Assembly: GCF_014836535.1 (NCBI RefSeq)
Contig: NZ_JACSQP010000004.1
Location: 124,001-188,000 of the forward strand
Length of the DNA stretch: 64,000 bases
Direction: 5' to 3'
Source: Microbacterium pullorum
Lineage (GTDB): Bacteria; Actinomycetota; Actinomycetes; Actinomycetales; Microbacteriaceae
Program-made: the position numbers and the translations under genes
Shown: positions 7,449-16,035 of the stretch, one piece after another
How positions within the stretch are numbered: the stretch's first letter is position 1
Layout: every line of letters starts with the position of its first letter
Notes under the pieces: generated by a model
The model's input: only the letters and a program-made list of their open reading frames with translations
The model's database searches: none
What the model was told of the DNA's origin: nothing

Positions 7449-9053
7449 ATGACCCACCGAGCCGACCCCGCCATCGACGGCCCCGGCTTCGCGACGCTCT
7501 CGGTCGCGAGCCTCCTGACCGAATCCGCGCGCCGTCACGCCGACCGCCCGGCGCTGCTGTTCGCCGGCACCACGACGACCTACGCGCAGCTGTGGGACGA
7601 GGTGCGCGCGTACGCGGGCGCCCTGCGCGACCGCGGCATCGGCCCCGGCGACCGGGTCGCGATGATCGTGCCGAACGTGCCCGACTTCGCCCGCGTCTAC
7701 TACGCCGCACTCGCCCTCGGCGCCGTCGTCGTGCCCGTGCATCTGCTCTTCAAGGCCGAGGAGATCGCGTACGTGCTGCGCGACGCCGAGGCCGATCTCT
7801 TCGTCGTGGCAGCGCCCCTGCTCGGCGAGGCGCTGCCGGCCGCGGCGGCCACCGGCATCCCGGTCGTGACCGTGCTGCTGCCGGCGGGCACCCCGGCGCC
7901 GGTGGGAGACCTGCCGCGCCTCGAGGTCGAGGCGGCGGCGGCGACCCCGATCGAGCGGCACACCGCCACCCGCCCGACCGACCCGGCGACCATCCTGTAC
8001 ACCAGCGGCACCACCGGCACGCCCAAGGGTGCCGTCGGCTCCCATCTGGCCCTCGTGGAGCAGGTGCACTGCTCCCTCATCGACTCGTTCGACCTGCACT
8101 CCGGCGACGTCGTGTTCGGCGGACTGCCGCTGTTCCACACCTTCGGGCAGACGGCGGTGATGAACATGGCGATTCGCGTGGGGGCGTCGATCATCCTGCT
8201 GCCGAGGTTCGACGCAGACGAGGCGCTGGCTCTCATGGTCGCGCACGGGGCGACGGTGTTCACGGCCGTGCCGACGATGTACGTCGGGATGCTGGAGGCG
8301 GCTCGCCGCAGCGACACCCGCCCGCCGCTGCGGTACGCGGTCTCCGGGGGTGCAGCGCTCCCCGTCGCGGTGCTCGAGGCGTTCCGCGACGTCTTCGGCG
8401 CCGACGTGCACGAGGGGTACGGACTGACCGAGACGGCGCCGATCGTGTCGTCGAACTCGCTGGTCGAGCCGATCCGGCCCGGCACCGTCGGGCGCCCGCT
8501 CTGGGGCGTCGATGTGGCGATCGCCGACCCCGAAGAGGAGGAGCGCATCACCCTGCTCGCCGACCCCGACGCGCTCGGCGAGGTGGTGGTGCGCGGGCAC
8601 AACCTGTTCAAGGGATACCTGGGTCGCCCCGATGCGACCGACGCCGCGATCGTCGACGGCTGGTTCCGCACCGGCGACCTGGGGCGCTTCGTCGACGGGG
8701 TGCTCACGATCGTTGATCGCAAGAAGGACATGATCGTGCGCAGCGGCTACAACGTGTACCCCACCGAGGTCGAAGCCGTGATCGCGCGTCACCCGGGGGT
8801 CGCCGTCGCCGCCGTGTTCGGCGTGGCCGACGACCTGCGCGGGCAGGAGGTGCACGTCGCCGTGGTGGCGCACGACGGGCAGACGGTGGATGCCGACGAG
8901 CTGATCGCCTTCACGCGGGACCGGATCGCGGCGTACAAGTACCCCCGGACCGTGCACGTGCTCTCGGAGCTGCCCCTGGGCGGAAGCGGCAAGGTACTGA
9001 AGCGGGAGCTGGTGGCGCGGTTCTCGCCCGCCCCCGCGGCGGCTGCCGAGTGA
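7449..9053 (+). CDS. Acyl-CoA ligase (AMP-binding, FadD-like)
   Basis: A 534-residue ANL-superfamily enzyme that adenylates a carboxylic acid and transfers it to CoA. Motifs are in order: ILYTSGTTGTPKG near 182-194 (phosphate loop), YGLTETAP near 323, GWFRTGDLG near 404, DRKKDMIVRSGYNVYP from about 423, and the catalytic lysine in SGKVLKREL near 513. AAAGGA precedes the ATG. It is the third gene of the kinase/ACAD11-like operon and would activate the incoming acid, as LvaE does for levulinate. The final Glu codon and TGA are inside the next 20-bp repeat array. Chain-length preference is not visible. Confidence 0.93.
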   Translation: MTHRADPAIDGPGFATLSVASLLTESARRHADRPALLFAGTTTTYAQLWDEVRAYAGALRDRGIGPGDRVAMIVPNVPDFARVYYAALALGAVVVPVHLLFKAEEIAYVLRDAEADLFVVAAPLLGEALPAAAATGIPVVTVLLPAGTPAPVGDLPRLEVEAAAATPIERHTATRPTDPATILYTSGTTGTPKGAVGSHLALVEQVHCSLIDSFDLHSGDVVFGGLPLFHTFGQTAVMNMAIRVGASIILLPRFDADEALALMVAHGATVFTAVPTMYVGMLEAARRSDTRPPLRYAVSGGAALPVAVLEAFRDVFGADVHEGYGLTETAPIVSSNSLVEPIRPGTVGRPLWGVDVAIADPEEEERITLLADPDALGEVVVRGHNLFKGYLGRPDATDAAIVDGWFRTGDLGRFVDGVLTIVDRKKDMIVRSGYNVYPTEVEAVIARHPGVAVAAVFGVADDLRGQEVHVAVVAHDGQTVDADELIAFTRDRIAAYKYPRTVHVLSELPLGGSGKVLKRELVARFSPAPAAAAE

Positions 9054-9120
9054 GTATTCGCGCGCTCGAGTGAGCATTCGCGCGCTCGAGTGAGTATTCG
9101 CGCGCTCGAGTGAGTATTCG
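9046..9120. repeat. 20-bp repeat array, four direct copies
   Basis: Four copies of CGCGCTCGAGTGAGTATTCG-type units end at 9060, 9080, 9100 and 9120; the second has GCATTCG. The first supplies the stop of the acyl-CoA ligase (9051-9053). A degenerate inverted copy (CGCGAATACTCCACC) follows near 9153. This array and the inverted one at 10233-10312 bracket a single gene. Confidence 0.9.
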
Positions 9121-9218
9121 CGCCCGCGCGCTCTCCACAGCATCGATCCCACCGCGAATACTCCACCGATGGCCGACCGGCATCCGCGTGCCGGCCGGAA
9201 TCCGGCCACCATCGACGC

Positions 9219-10214
9219 ATGACACTTGAGATCGCGCCCGCCGACTTGCCGGCGCCGGAGGAGTTCATCCGCGAGCAGGCGCGTATGGAGGTGCGCCAGC
9301 GTCTCGCTCGAGGGACACTCGTGCGCCTGCACGGTCAATGGGAGCTGACGGCCGACGAGTACGCCTGCCTGTACGCGGAGGAGCAGCATCGCATCGACGT
9401 CACGCGGGTCGCCCGGGCGATGCGCACGGATGCCGCGGTCGTCTCGTATGCGAGCGCCGCAGCGGTCCACGGGCTGCCGCTCTTCCGTGCTCGACCGCGA
9501 CGCGTGCACGTGACGATGCGCGCCGGTGCGGCGACCCGGTCGCACCCCGCCGTCTTCCGGCACCGTGACTCGCTGCCGGAGGAGGACGTCGCATCCGTCG
9601 GTGGCGTCGCGGTCACGTCGCTCGAACGCACCGTGATCGACGCGATCCGGGTTTTGCGGCTGGAAGCCGCCGTTGCCGTCGCCGATGCCGCCCTCCACCG
9701 GGTCGCGTGGGACGACGCCGCGCGCCGATACGACGGGCAGGCCGCCGAGCGAATGCGGCTGCGCCTGTGGCAACGGCTGTTCCGGATGCCGGGAGCTCGC
9801 GGCATCCGCCAGGCGCGCTGGGTGCTCGAGCTCGCCGACGGCCGCGCGGATGGGCCGGGCGAATCCGTCGGACGCCTGTACCTGCTGCTCCTCGGGTTCG
9901 CGCGGCCCCGACTGCAGGTCGCGGTGCCCGGGCCCGATGGCGGGGTCTACCGAATGGATGCCGCGTTGGACGACGTCGGGTTCTGGTGGGAGTTCGACGG
10001 TGTCGGCAAGTACGTCGACACCGAGATGACGGGAGGCAGGGAGCCCGGCGACATCCTCCGGCGGCAGCGCCGTCGAGAGGAGTGGGTGACCGCGACCACG
10101 GGGTGGTCGTTCACCCGGTGCCGTTGGACGCACCTCGAGTCGCTCACCGTCTTCGCGCTGAAGCTGCGCGCCGACGGGGTCCCGCTGCCGCGGGCGCACG
10201 TGCTCCCGCTGTGA
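9219..10214 (+). CDS. AbiEi-like antitoxin-domain protein with nuclease-like C-terminus
   Basis: A 331-residue protein of a type common in actinobacteria. The N-terminal third (ARGTLVRLHGQWELTADEY, then VVSYASAAAVHGLPLF) resembles the AbiEi/type IV antitoxin DNA-binding and linker region. The C-terminal third has Asp247 followed by E258-F-D-G-x-x-K264 (WWEFDGVGKY), the spacing of a PD-(D/E)xK or DUF559-like nuclease core. No toxin gene is adjacent. It sits alone between two arrays of the 20-bp repeat in opposite orientation. The ribosome binding site is weak. Function is not established; a solitary antitoxin-like DNA-binding protein or a repair-type nuclease are both possible. Confidence 0.7.
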   Translation: MTLEIAPADLPAPEEFIREQARMEVRQRLARGTLVRLHGQWELTADEYACLYAEEQHRIDVTRVARAMRTDAAVVSYASAAAVHGLPLFRARPRRVHVTMRAGAATRSHPAVFRHRDSLPEEDVASVGGVAVTSLERTVIDAIRVLRLEAAVAVADAALHRVAWDDAARRYDGQAAERMRLRLWQRLFRMPGARGIRQARWVLELADGRADGPGESVGRLYLLLLGFARPRLQVAVPGPDGGVYRMDAALDDVGFWWEFDGVGKYVDTEMTGGREPGDILRRQRRREEWVTATTGWSFTRCRWTHLESLTVFALKLRADGVPLPRAHVLPL

Positions 10215-10232
10215 GGGTTGCGGACGGGCGGA

Positions 10233-10312
10233 CGCGAATACTCACTCGGCACCGCGAATACTCACTCGGCACCGCGAATACTCACTCGGCACCGCGAATA
10301 CTCACTCGGCAC
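10233..10312. repeat. 20-bp repeat array, four copies in inverted orientation
   Basis: Four exact head-to-tail copies of CGCGAATACTCACTCGGCAC fill 10233-10312. The orientation is opposite to the array at 9046-9120, so together they form a large inverted repeat around the gene at 9219-10214. The array lies between the convergent ends of that gene and the ABC importer operon. Confidence 0.93.
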
Positions 10313-10320
10313 GAAACGGC

Positions 10321-10353
10321 AGGGGCCGCGCCGCGCTGCGCGTCGCGGCCCCT
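10321..10353 (-). terminator. Terminator-like hairpin after the Liv-type operon
   Basis: AGGGGCCGCG (10321-10330) pairs perfectly with CGCGGCCCCT (10344-10353) around a 13-base loop, just past the stop of the last importer gene on the minus strand. There is no T run, as is common in high-GC actinobacteria. Confidence 0.6.
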
Positions 10354-10362
10354 GCCCCGCTT

Positions 10363-11673
10363 TCAGGCGCCGGGGACCGCGGCGCCTGACAGCGGCACGG
10401 GCTGCCGGTCCACGGACGAGACACTGCCGTCACGCACCTCGTAGGTTGCGTCGACGTAGTCCTGCACGCCCTGGTCCACCGTCGTGATGCCCACGCCGAG
10501 GTACGCCGCGTGGCTGTCGGGTCCGAACGCCAGCGGCAGGATGCCGTTGCCGACGAGGTCGCCCGACTGCACCGCCTCGATGAGGGCCTCGCGCGTCGGG
10601 TTCTCGCCCGCCGCAGCCAGCGCCTCGGCGAAGACGTACCCCACGCTCATGCCGAAGATCGTGTTGCCGTCGAAGGGAGCGTCGCCGTTGTACTCCGTGT
10701 TGATCTCGCGGAAGAGTTCGACCCACTCGTCGTCTGCCATCGGCAGGTAGTTGGTGCCCGTGAATCCCTGCAGCAGCTTCGGTGCCACGTCCTCGCCCAG
10801 GTATCCCACGAGCGTCGGGTAGTCCGCGCCCGACGACGAGGCGAACCACTGCGGGAACCAGCCGAGCTGCGCCGCGGTCCCGACCGCGAGCGCGGTGAAG
10901 CCGTTGATGGTCGCCAGCGTCACGATGTCGCATCCGGCGGCCTGCAGCGCGCCGATCTGCGCGGTGACGTCCTGGTTCGACACCGAGTAGCGCTGCACCT
11001 CGGTCAGGCCGTCGGCGCCGAGGGCCATCTCGAGGCCCTCGAGGAACTCGTCGCCGAAGTCGTCGTCCTGGCCGAGCATGCAGACCGCCGCGTCGGGGAA
11101 CTCGTCGGCCGCGTACTGGCCGAGCGCGGCGCCTTCCACGACGTAGTCGGCGTTGAACCCGAACGTGTTCGGGTAGGTCTCGGGCTGGTTCCACGAGGTC
11201 GAGCCGGATGCCACGAACAGGTCGGGCACCGAGTTCTGGTCGAGGAAGTCCAGCACCGACTGGTGCGTCGCCGTGCCGAGGCCGTTGAGGATCGCGAAGA
11301 CCTCGTCCTGCTGCACGAGCTCGCGCACGACGGTCTGCGAGTTGGCGGGGTTGTACCCGTCGTCCTTCACGATGTACTCGATCGTGCGACCGTTCACCCC
11401 ACCCTGGTCGTTGAGGTAGTCGAAGTACGCGTTCGTGGCGGCGGAGATCGACGAGTAGCCGGCGGCGGCCGGGCCGGTCAGCGGCGTGTGGGTGCCGATG
11501 GTGACGGTGGTGTCGGTCACGCCGGTGCTGTCGCCTGCGGTCTCGCCCTCACCGCCGGACGCCGGCGCCGAAGGGGTGCTGCAGGCCGCGAGGCTGACAG
11601 CGAGGGCGGATGCCGCGATCAGACCGCCCGTGCGACGGGCGGCAGAGCGCAGCGTTGAGCTCTGTTGGGACAT
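10363..11673 (-). CDS. ABC importer substrate-binding lipoprotein (Liv type)
   Basis: A 436-residue periplasmic-binding-type protein of the branched-chain amino acid/amide family. The N-terminus has a positive stretch, a hydrophobic core and the lipobox SLAAC, with Cys31 as the expected lipid anchor, so it is tethered outside the membrane. The mature part contains VTIGTHTPLTGPAA near the N-terminus and a two-lobe Peripla_BP_6 pattern. The start at 11673 has AAAGGTGAT upstream. It is the last gene of a five-gene livG-F-H-M-binding-protein operon. In actinobacteria these importers carry many carboxylates; the neighbours suggest the acid degraded by this region, which is inference. Confidence 0.92.
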   Translation of the reverse strand: MSQQSSTLRSAARRTGGLIAASALAVSLAACSTPSAPASGGEGETAGDSTGVTDTTVTIGTHTPLTGPAAAGYSSISAATNAYFDYLNDQGGVNGRTIEYIVKDDGYNPANSQTVVRELVQQDEVFAILNGLGTATHQSVLDFLDQNSVPDLFVASGSTSWNQPETYPNTFGFNADYVVEGAALGQYAADEFPDAAVCMLGQDDDFGDEFLEGLEMALGADGLTEVQRYSVSNQDVTAQIGALQAAGCDIVTLATINGFTALAVGTAAQLGWFPQWFASSSGADYPTLVGYLGEDVAPKLLQGFTGTNYLPMADDEWVELFREINTEYNGDAPFDGNTIFGMSVGYVFAEALAAAGENPTREALIEAVQSGDLVGNGILPLAFGPDSHAAYLGVGITTVDQGVQDYVDATYEVRDGSVSSVDRQPVPLSGAAVPGA

Positions 11674-11677
11674 GGGA

Positions 11678-12871
11678 TCACCTTTCAATCGGGATGGTGC
11701 GGGAAGAGTCAGAGGATGCCGTGGTGTCGGATGCCGGCGCGGCCGGGTCCGCCGCCCCGGCCGGGGGTGCCGCTGGGTCAGAACCCGCCGACGAGGACGA
11801 CCCCGAGGGCCCCGCCGGGACCACCCCGGAACGCCGCCGCCGCAAGGTGCCCGCCAGGCCCGCCAGCCCGTCGGGGCGCAGGATCATGACGGCGATGAGC
11901 AGCGCTCCGAAGACGAGGAGCGACAGGTTGCCCGAGAGCCGCTGTTCGAGGTCGCGGGGCAGGTCCAGTGCGGCGGAGCCCGCGCCGAGGGCCCAGGGCA
12001 GCACCACGATGACAACCGAGCCGAGGGCGGCGCCGCCGATGCTCCCGAGCCCGCCGAGCACGGCGGCCACCACGAGCAGCAGCGAGAACGCGAGCGTATA
12101 GCCGCCGGGGCCGACCGACTGCGTGATGAAGCAGAGCACCGCACCGCCCGCGCCCGCCGCGGCGGCGCTGAGGGTGAAGGCCGTCACCTTGACGCGTCGG
12201 GCGGGAACGCCGTTCAGGCGCGCGGCGGTCTCGTCGTCGCGGACGGCCCGCATGCGAAGCCCCAGCGTGCCCCGCCGCACGAGGGTGAGGCACGTCACCA
12301 CGATGGATGCCACGATGATCGCCACCCACGCCTGCCACTGCTCCAGGGCGATGAGCCGCTCCAGCGCCGTCGGTACCGCGTTGTAGGTTGCCTGCAGTCC
12401 CTGGTCGCCGCGGAAGATGCCCGACCACACGCTCGTGATGGCGGGGACGGCGATGACGAGGGCCAGGGTCAGGCCGGCGAGGTAGGGACCGTGCAGCCGC
12501 GCGGCGGCGAGTCCCAGCAGCAGCCCGAGCAGGCATGCGATCGCGACCCCGGCCACGAGCGACACGACGAAGCGCGGCACACCGTCGACACCGGCATCCG
12601 TCAGCGCGTTCGACGTGAGGGCGTAGCCGTAGCCGCCCGCGGCCATCAGCGCGGCGTGCCCGAGCGAGAGCTGCCCGCTCAGTCCGACGAGCAGGCTGAG
12701 CCCGGCGACGGCGCAGAAGTACGCGGCGGCGGTGGCGAGCTGGAAGTTGCGGAACGGGTCGAGCAGGAACGTCCCGCCGAGGGCCAGCACCGTCAGTACG
12801 ACCGCGGTCCACAGCACGCGCGGGGTGCCGGTGAGGCCGGGAAGGAAGCGGGGAACGCGTGAGCCGGTCAT
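11678..12871 (-). CDS. livM: Liv-type ABC permease, LivM-like
   Basis: A 397-residue integral membrane protein with many hydrophobic segments and the LivM landmark SGQLSLGHAALMAAGGYGYA near residues 64-83, followed by GPYLAGLTLALV and FRGDQGL. It forms half of the membrane channel of the importer. The last 60 residues form an Ala/Pro/Ser-rich, acidic cytoplasmic tail (SGVVPAGPSGSSSSAG and onward) longer than usual for the family. The gene overlaps livH by four bases (ATGA) and ends four bases before the binding-protein start. Confidence 0.92.
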   Translation of the reverse strand: MTGSRVPRFLPGLTGTPRVLWTAVVLTVLALGGTFLLDPFRNFQLATAAAYFCAVAGLSLLVGLSGQLSLGHAALMAAGGYGYALTSNALTDAGVDGVPRFVVSLVAGVAIACLLGLLLGLAAARLHGPYLAGLTLALVIAVPAITSVWSGIFRGDQGLQATYNAVPTALERLIALEQWQAWVAIIVASIVVTCLTLVRRGTLGLRMRAVRDDETAARLNGVPARRVKVTAFTLSAAAAGAGGAVLCFITQSVGPGGYTLAFSLLLVVAAVLGGLGSIGGAALGSVVIVVLPWALGAGSAALDLPRDLEQRLSGNLSLLVFGALLIAVMILRPDGLAGLAGTLRRRRSGVVPAGPSGSSSSAGSDPAAPPAGAADPAAPASDTTASSDSSRTIPIER

Positions 12872-13746
12872 GCGGTGCGCGCCTGTCGCATCGAGAAGAT
12901 GCCGCCGGGTTTGACCAGCAGCACCCCCACCAGCAGCACGAGCACCCCGATCGGGGCGACGGTGGAACCGAGGTAGCCGGTGACGAGGCTCATCACGACG
13001 CCGACGACGAGGCCGCCCAGCAGCGCTCCGATCGGCGAATCGAGGCCCCCGACGACGGCGACGGTGAACGCGTAGACGAAGAGGATGTCGGTGGAGTGCG
13101 GGTTGAGGCCGAGCTCAGTGGGGATGAGCAGCATCGCGGCGAGGGCCGCGACCGCGGCCGAGAGCATCCACCCGATCGTCACCATGCGGTCCACGCGCAC
13201 GCCCAGCAGCCGCGACACCTCAGGCGCGAACGCGGATGCCCGCAGCTGCAGGCCGAGGGAGGTGCGGGTGAACAGCAGTGCGAGCAGTCCCATGACCGCG
13301 AGGGCCACGACGAGCACGAAGATGTCGTAGGGCGAGAGCAGTGGCACCCCGCCGACGAAGATCGGCGTCTCGTCGAAGGGCGCGGCCATGGGCCGGTACT
13401 GCGGGCCGAAGAAGATGCCCAGCAGCGACTGCAGCACCATCACCAGCCCGATGGCGATGATGATGCCCGACAGCGGCGAACTGTGGGGAGCGTGGCGCAT
13501 GAGCCCGCGCTCGACCACGAAGCCGATGGCGGCGCCCCCGAGGATGCCGGCGGCCAGCCCCGCGGCATACGAGCCGGTGAGCGCGGTGACGGCGAACGCG
13601 AGGTAGGTCGCCACCAGCGCCATGGCGCCCTGGGCGAAGTTGATGATGCGGGCGGCCCGCCAGATGAGCACGAGCGACAGGGCGAACAGCGCGAAGATCG
13701 CGCCGCGGGCAAGGCCGGTGGCGAGCAGGAAGGCGAGGCGGTCCAT
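12868..13746 (-). CDS. livH: Liv-type ABC permease, LivH-like
   Basis: A 292-residue membrane protein of normal LivH size. The segment SLVLIWRAARIINFAQGAMA near residues 24-43 is the family signature, and the C-terminus GVLLVKPGGIFS is also typical. It pairs with LivM to make the channel. The gene is overlapped at both ends: one base with livF and four with livM, showing a single operon. Confidence 0.93.
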   Translation of the reverse strand: MDRLAFLLATGLARGAIFALFALSLVLIWRAARIINFAQGAMALVATYLAFAVTALTGSYAAGLAAGILGGAAIGFVVERGLMRHAPHSSPLSGIIIAIGLVMVLQSLLGIFFGPQYRPMAAPFDETPIFVGGVPLLSPYDIFVLVVALAVMGLLALLFTRTSLGLQLRASAFAPEVSRLLGVRVDRMVTIGWMLSAAVAALAAMLLIPTELGLNPHSTDILFVYAFTVAVVGGLDSPIGALLGGLVVGVVMSLVTGYLGSTVAPIGVLVLLVGVLLVKPGGIFSMRQARTA

Positions 13747-14462
13747 CAGAATCCCAGGTAGGCGTGGCGCAGGGCGGTGTCGTCTGCGAGGGCGGATGCC
13801 GCGGCATCCGCCACGACACGACCGAGATCCAGCACCACGCCGCGGCCGGCGATCGACAGCGCGCTGGTGATGTTCTGCTCGGCCAGGAGTACGGTCATGC
13901 CGTCGCGGGCGGCGGCGTCGCGGAGGGTCGCCATCAGCTGGGCGACCACGAGCGGGGCGAGCCCCAGCGACGGTTCGTCGAGGGTGAGCACGCGGGGGCG
14001 GGAGACGAGCGCCCGACCGAGGGCGAGCATCTGGCGCTCGCCGCCGGAGAGCTGATGGCCGTCGCTGGCGCGGCGGCGGGCGAGGGGCTCGAACAGCTCA
14101 TAGACCTCTGCCACGGCCACGTCACGCGCCCGGCCGCGATGCCGCCACAGCGACCCGAGCCGCAGGTTCTCGTCGACGGTGAGCTCGGCCACGACGCTGC
14201 GCCCCTCGGGCACCTGCGCGATGCCGCGACGGGCGCGGTCTTCGGGGCTGAGGCGGGCGAGGTCGTCGCCGTCGAGGCGGATCGTGCCGGAGCGGGGTCG
14301 CACGAATCCGGCGAGGGTGCGCAGCAGCGTCGTCTTGCCCGCGCCGTTCGCGCCGAGCAGCGCCACGATCTCGCCCGGTTCGAGCGCGAACGTGACATGG
14401 TGCAGCACCGGCTCGCCGCCGTACCCGACGGTGAGGTCGTGAAACGACAGTGCCCCGTTCAT
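13746..14462 (-). CDS. livF: Liv-type ABC ATPase, LivF-like
   Basis: A 238-residue ATP-binding subunit. Walker A is GANGAGKT at 37-44, the signature is QLSGGERQM, and Walker B is VLTLDEPSLGLAP, followed by the switch histidine region replaced by LLAEQN as in other LivF proteins. It powers the importer with LivG. Start and stop overlap livG (ATGA) and livH. Confidence 0.94.
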   Translation of the reverse strand: MNGALSFHDLTVGYGGEPVLHHVTFALEPGEIVALLGANGAGKTTLLRTLAGFVRPRSGTIRLDGDDLARLSPEDRARRGIAQVPEGRSVVAELTVDENLRLGSLWRHRGRARDVAVAEVYELFEPLARRRASDGHQLSGGERQMLALGRALVSRPRVLTLDEPSLGLAPLVVAQLMATLRDAAARDGMTVLLAEQNITSALSIAGRGVVLDLGRVVADAAASALADDTALRHAYLGF

Positions 14463-15193
14463 GCGGTGGCCTTCAGGCCCAGGTACGCCTCTTCGACGGC
14501 GGGATCGGTGCGCACCTCATCGGGGGTGCCGCGGGCGATGACGCGGCCGAAATCGAGCACCACCACCCGATCGGCGACCGACATGACGAAGTCGACGTGG
14601 TGCTCGACCAGCAGCACGGCGCAGCCGGCGTCGGCGGTCGCGCGCACGGTGCGGGCGAGGGCGGCGATGTCGTCGTGGCCGAGGCCACCGGCCGGTTCGT
14701 CCAGCAGCAGCAGCCGCGGGTCGCTCACGAGGGCGCGGGCCAGGGCCACGCGCTTGCGCACCGGGTAGGGGAGTGCGGCGACCGGGCGGTCGGCGACGGC
14801 CAGCAGGTCGTGGGTGGCGAGTTCGGCGGCGACGCGCGCGGCGGCACGCCTGGTCGTGCCCGGCGCACTCAGGGGAACCGCGACGTTCTCACGTACGGTG
14901 GCGCCCTCGAACAGCCCGAGTCCCTGCAGGGTGCGGGCCACACCGAGCCGGGTGAGCGCCGAGGTGCGCGGCGGGATCGGTCGGCCGTCGAGGCGGATGT
15001 CGCCGCGACTGCGCACGAGCGCGCACACCGCGTTGAAGACCGTGGTCTTGCCGGCGCCGTTCGGTCCGATGAGGGCGACGACCTGGCCCGCCGGCACGTC
15101 GAACGAGACATCCTGCAGTGCGGTGAGGCCGCCGAAGGTCACGGTGAGGCCGTCCACGGCAAGCCGGGGAACGGGGGTGGCGGGAGTGGTCAT
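14459..15193 (-). CDS. livG: Liv-type ABC ATPase, LivG-like
   Basis: A 244-residue ATP-binding subunit with Walker A GPNGAGKT and Walker B LLLLDEPAGGLGHDD. The ABC signature is degenerate: LPYPVRKRVALARAL replaces the usual LSGGQ-like motif, a variation often seen in LivG. The start at 15193 has AAGAGGTGCCG upstream; a longer reading frame exists but lacks support. It is the first gene of the importer operon, and the TetR-type box at 15233-15251 lies 40 bases before it. Confidence 0.92.
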   Translation of the reverse strand: MTTPATPVPRLAVDGLTVTFGGLTALQDVSFDVPAGQVVALIGPNGAGKTTVFNAVCALVRSRGDIRLDGRPIPPRTSALTRLGVARTLQGLGLFEGATVRENVAVPLSAPGTTRRAAARVAAELATHDLLAVADRPVAALPYPVRKRVALARALVSDPRLLLLDEPAGGLGHDDIAALARTVRATADAGCAVLLVEHHVDFVMSVADRVVVLDFGRVIARGTPDEVRTDPAVEEAYLGLKATA

Positions 15194-15232
15194 CGGCACC
15201 TCTTCGTGTCGGGTGACGCCACTGTACCTCAT

Positions 15233-15251
15233 AAACCGACCAGCCGGTATG
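15233..15251. promoter_or_regulatory. TetR-type box upstream of the importer operon
   Basis: AAACCGACCAGCCGGTATG matches the box at 5075-5093 in 18 of 19 positions. It lies between the importer start (15193) and the end of the SDR gene (15292), so it most likely controls the importer on the minus strand. Confidence 0.65.
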
Positions 15252-15291
15252 TTGGTTCTGCGAGGGGCTGCGCGGCCGACCCGCCGGGCGA

Positions 15292-16035
15292 TCACTTATG
15301 CGGGATGCCGGTGACCATGCCGCCGTCGACGACGAACTCGGCCCCGCTGGTGAAGCGGGACGCGTCGGAGGCGAGGAAGACGATCGTGCCCGCGACGTCA
15401 TCGGGGGTGCCCGCGCGCCCGAGGGGGATGTCGATGCGCTCGGGGTCGATGCGCGTGGTCATGTCGGTGAGGATGAGGCCCGGGTGCACCGAGTTCACGC
15501 GGATGCCGCGCGGACCGAGCTCGACGGCGAGCGACTTCGTCAGCCCGCGCACCCCGAACTTCGCCGCCGTGTAGCCGTGCAGGCCGGGGCTGCCGCGCAG
15601 ACCCTCGACGGAGGAGATGTTGATGATCGAGCCGCCGCCGGCATCCGCCATCGCCGGAACGACCGCGCGGCAGCCGAGGAAGGTGCCGGTCAGGTTCACC
15701 GCGATGACGGCGTTCCACTTGGCCATCGAGTAGTGCTCGATCGGGGCGGCGTTGGCGATGCCGGCGTTGTTGACCAGCACGTCGATGCCGCCGAAGCGCT
15801 CGAGGGCCCCGGCGACGACGGCATCCCACCCCGCCTCGTCGGTGACGTCGAGATGCAGGAAGGCGGCGCGCGGGCCGAGGGCGTCGACCAGGGCCGTGCC
15901 TTCGTCGTCGAGCAGGTCGGCCACCACCACGCTCGCCCCCGCGGTGTGCAGAGCCCGCACGTAGGCGGCGCCGAGGCCGCGGGACCCGCCGGTGACGAGC
16001 GCCGTGCGCCCGGCGAGGTCGAACGGCGAGGTCAC
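15292..16035 (-). CDS. Short-chain dehydrogenase (3-hydroxyacyl/alcohol dehydrogenase type)
   Basis: A 247-residue classical SDR. It has TGGSRGLG at 15-22, NNAG at 89-92, Ser142, Tyr155 and Lys159 (YTAAK), and Asp40 after the second strand, which suggests NAD rather than NADP. The GTG start at 16035 is set by a GTGA overlap with the stop of the quinone-reductase-like gene; this excludes a much longer frame that reads antisense-like sequence. It probably oxidises a hydroxyacyl-CoA or alcohol in the surrounding pathway. Confidence 0.9.
   Translation of the reverse strand: MTSPFDLAGRTALVTGGSRGLGAAYVRALHTAGASVVVADLLDDEGTALVDALGPRAAFLHLDVTDEAGWDAVVAGALERFGGIDVLVNNAGIANAAPIEHYSMAKWNAVIAVNLTGTFLGCRAVVPAMADAGGGSIINISSVEGLRGSPGLHGYTAAKFGVRGLTKSLAVELGPRGIRVNSVHPGLILTDMTTRIDPERIDIPLGRAGTPDDVAGTIVFLASDASRFTSGAEFVVDGGMVTGIPHK

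Noticed and set aside
5943..10199. A 1418-codon open frame on the minus strand
   Set aside because: It is antisense to the ACAD11-like, ligase and AbiEi-like genes, all with clear motifs. Long antisense frames are common at this GC content.
9219..10214. Complete type IV toxin-antitoxin pair
   Set aside because: Only an antitoxin-like domain is present; no AbiEii-like nucleotidyltransferase gene lies next to it.
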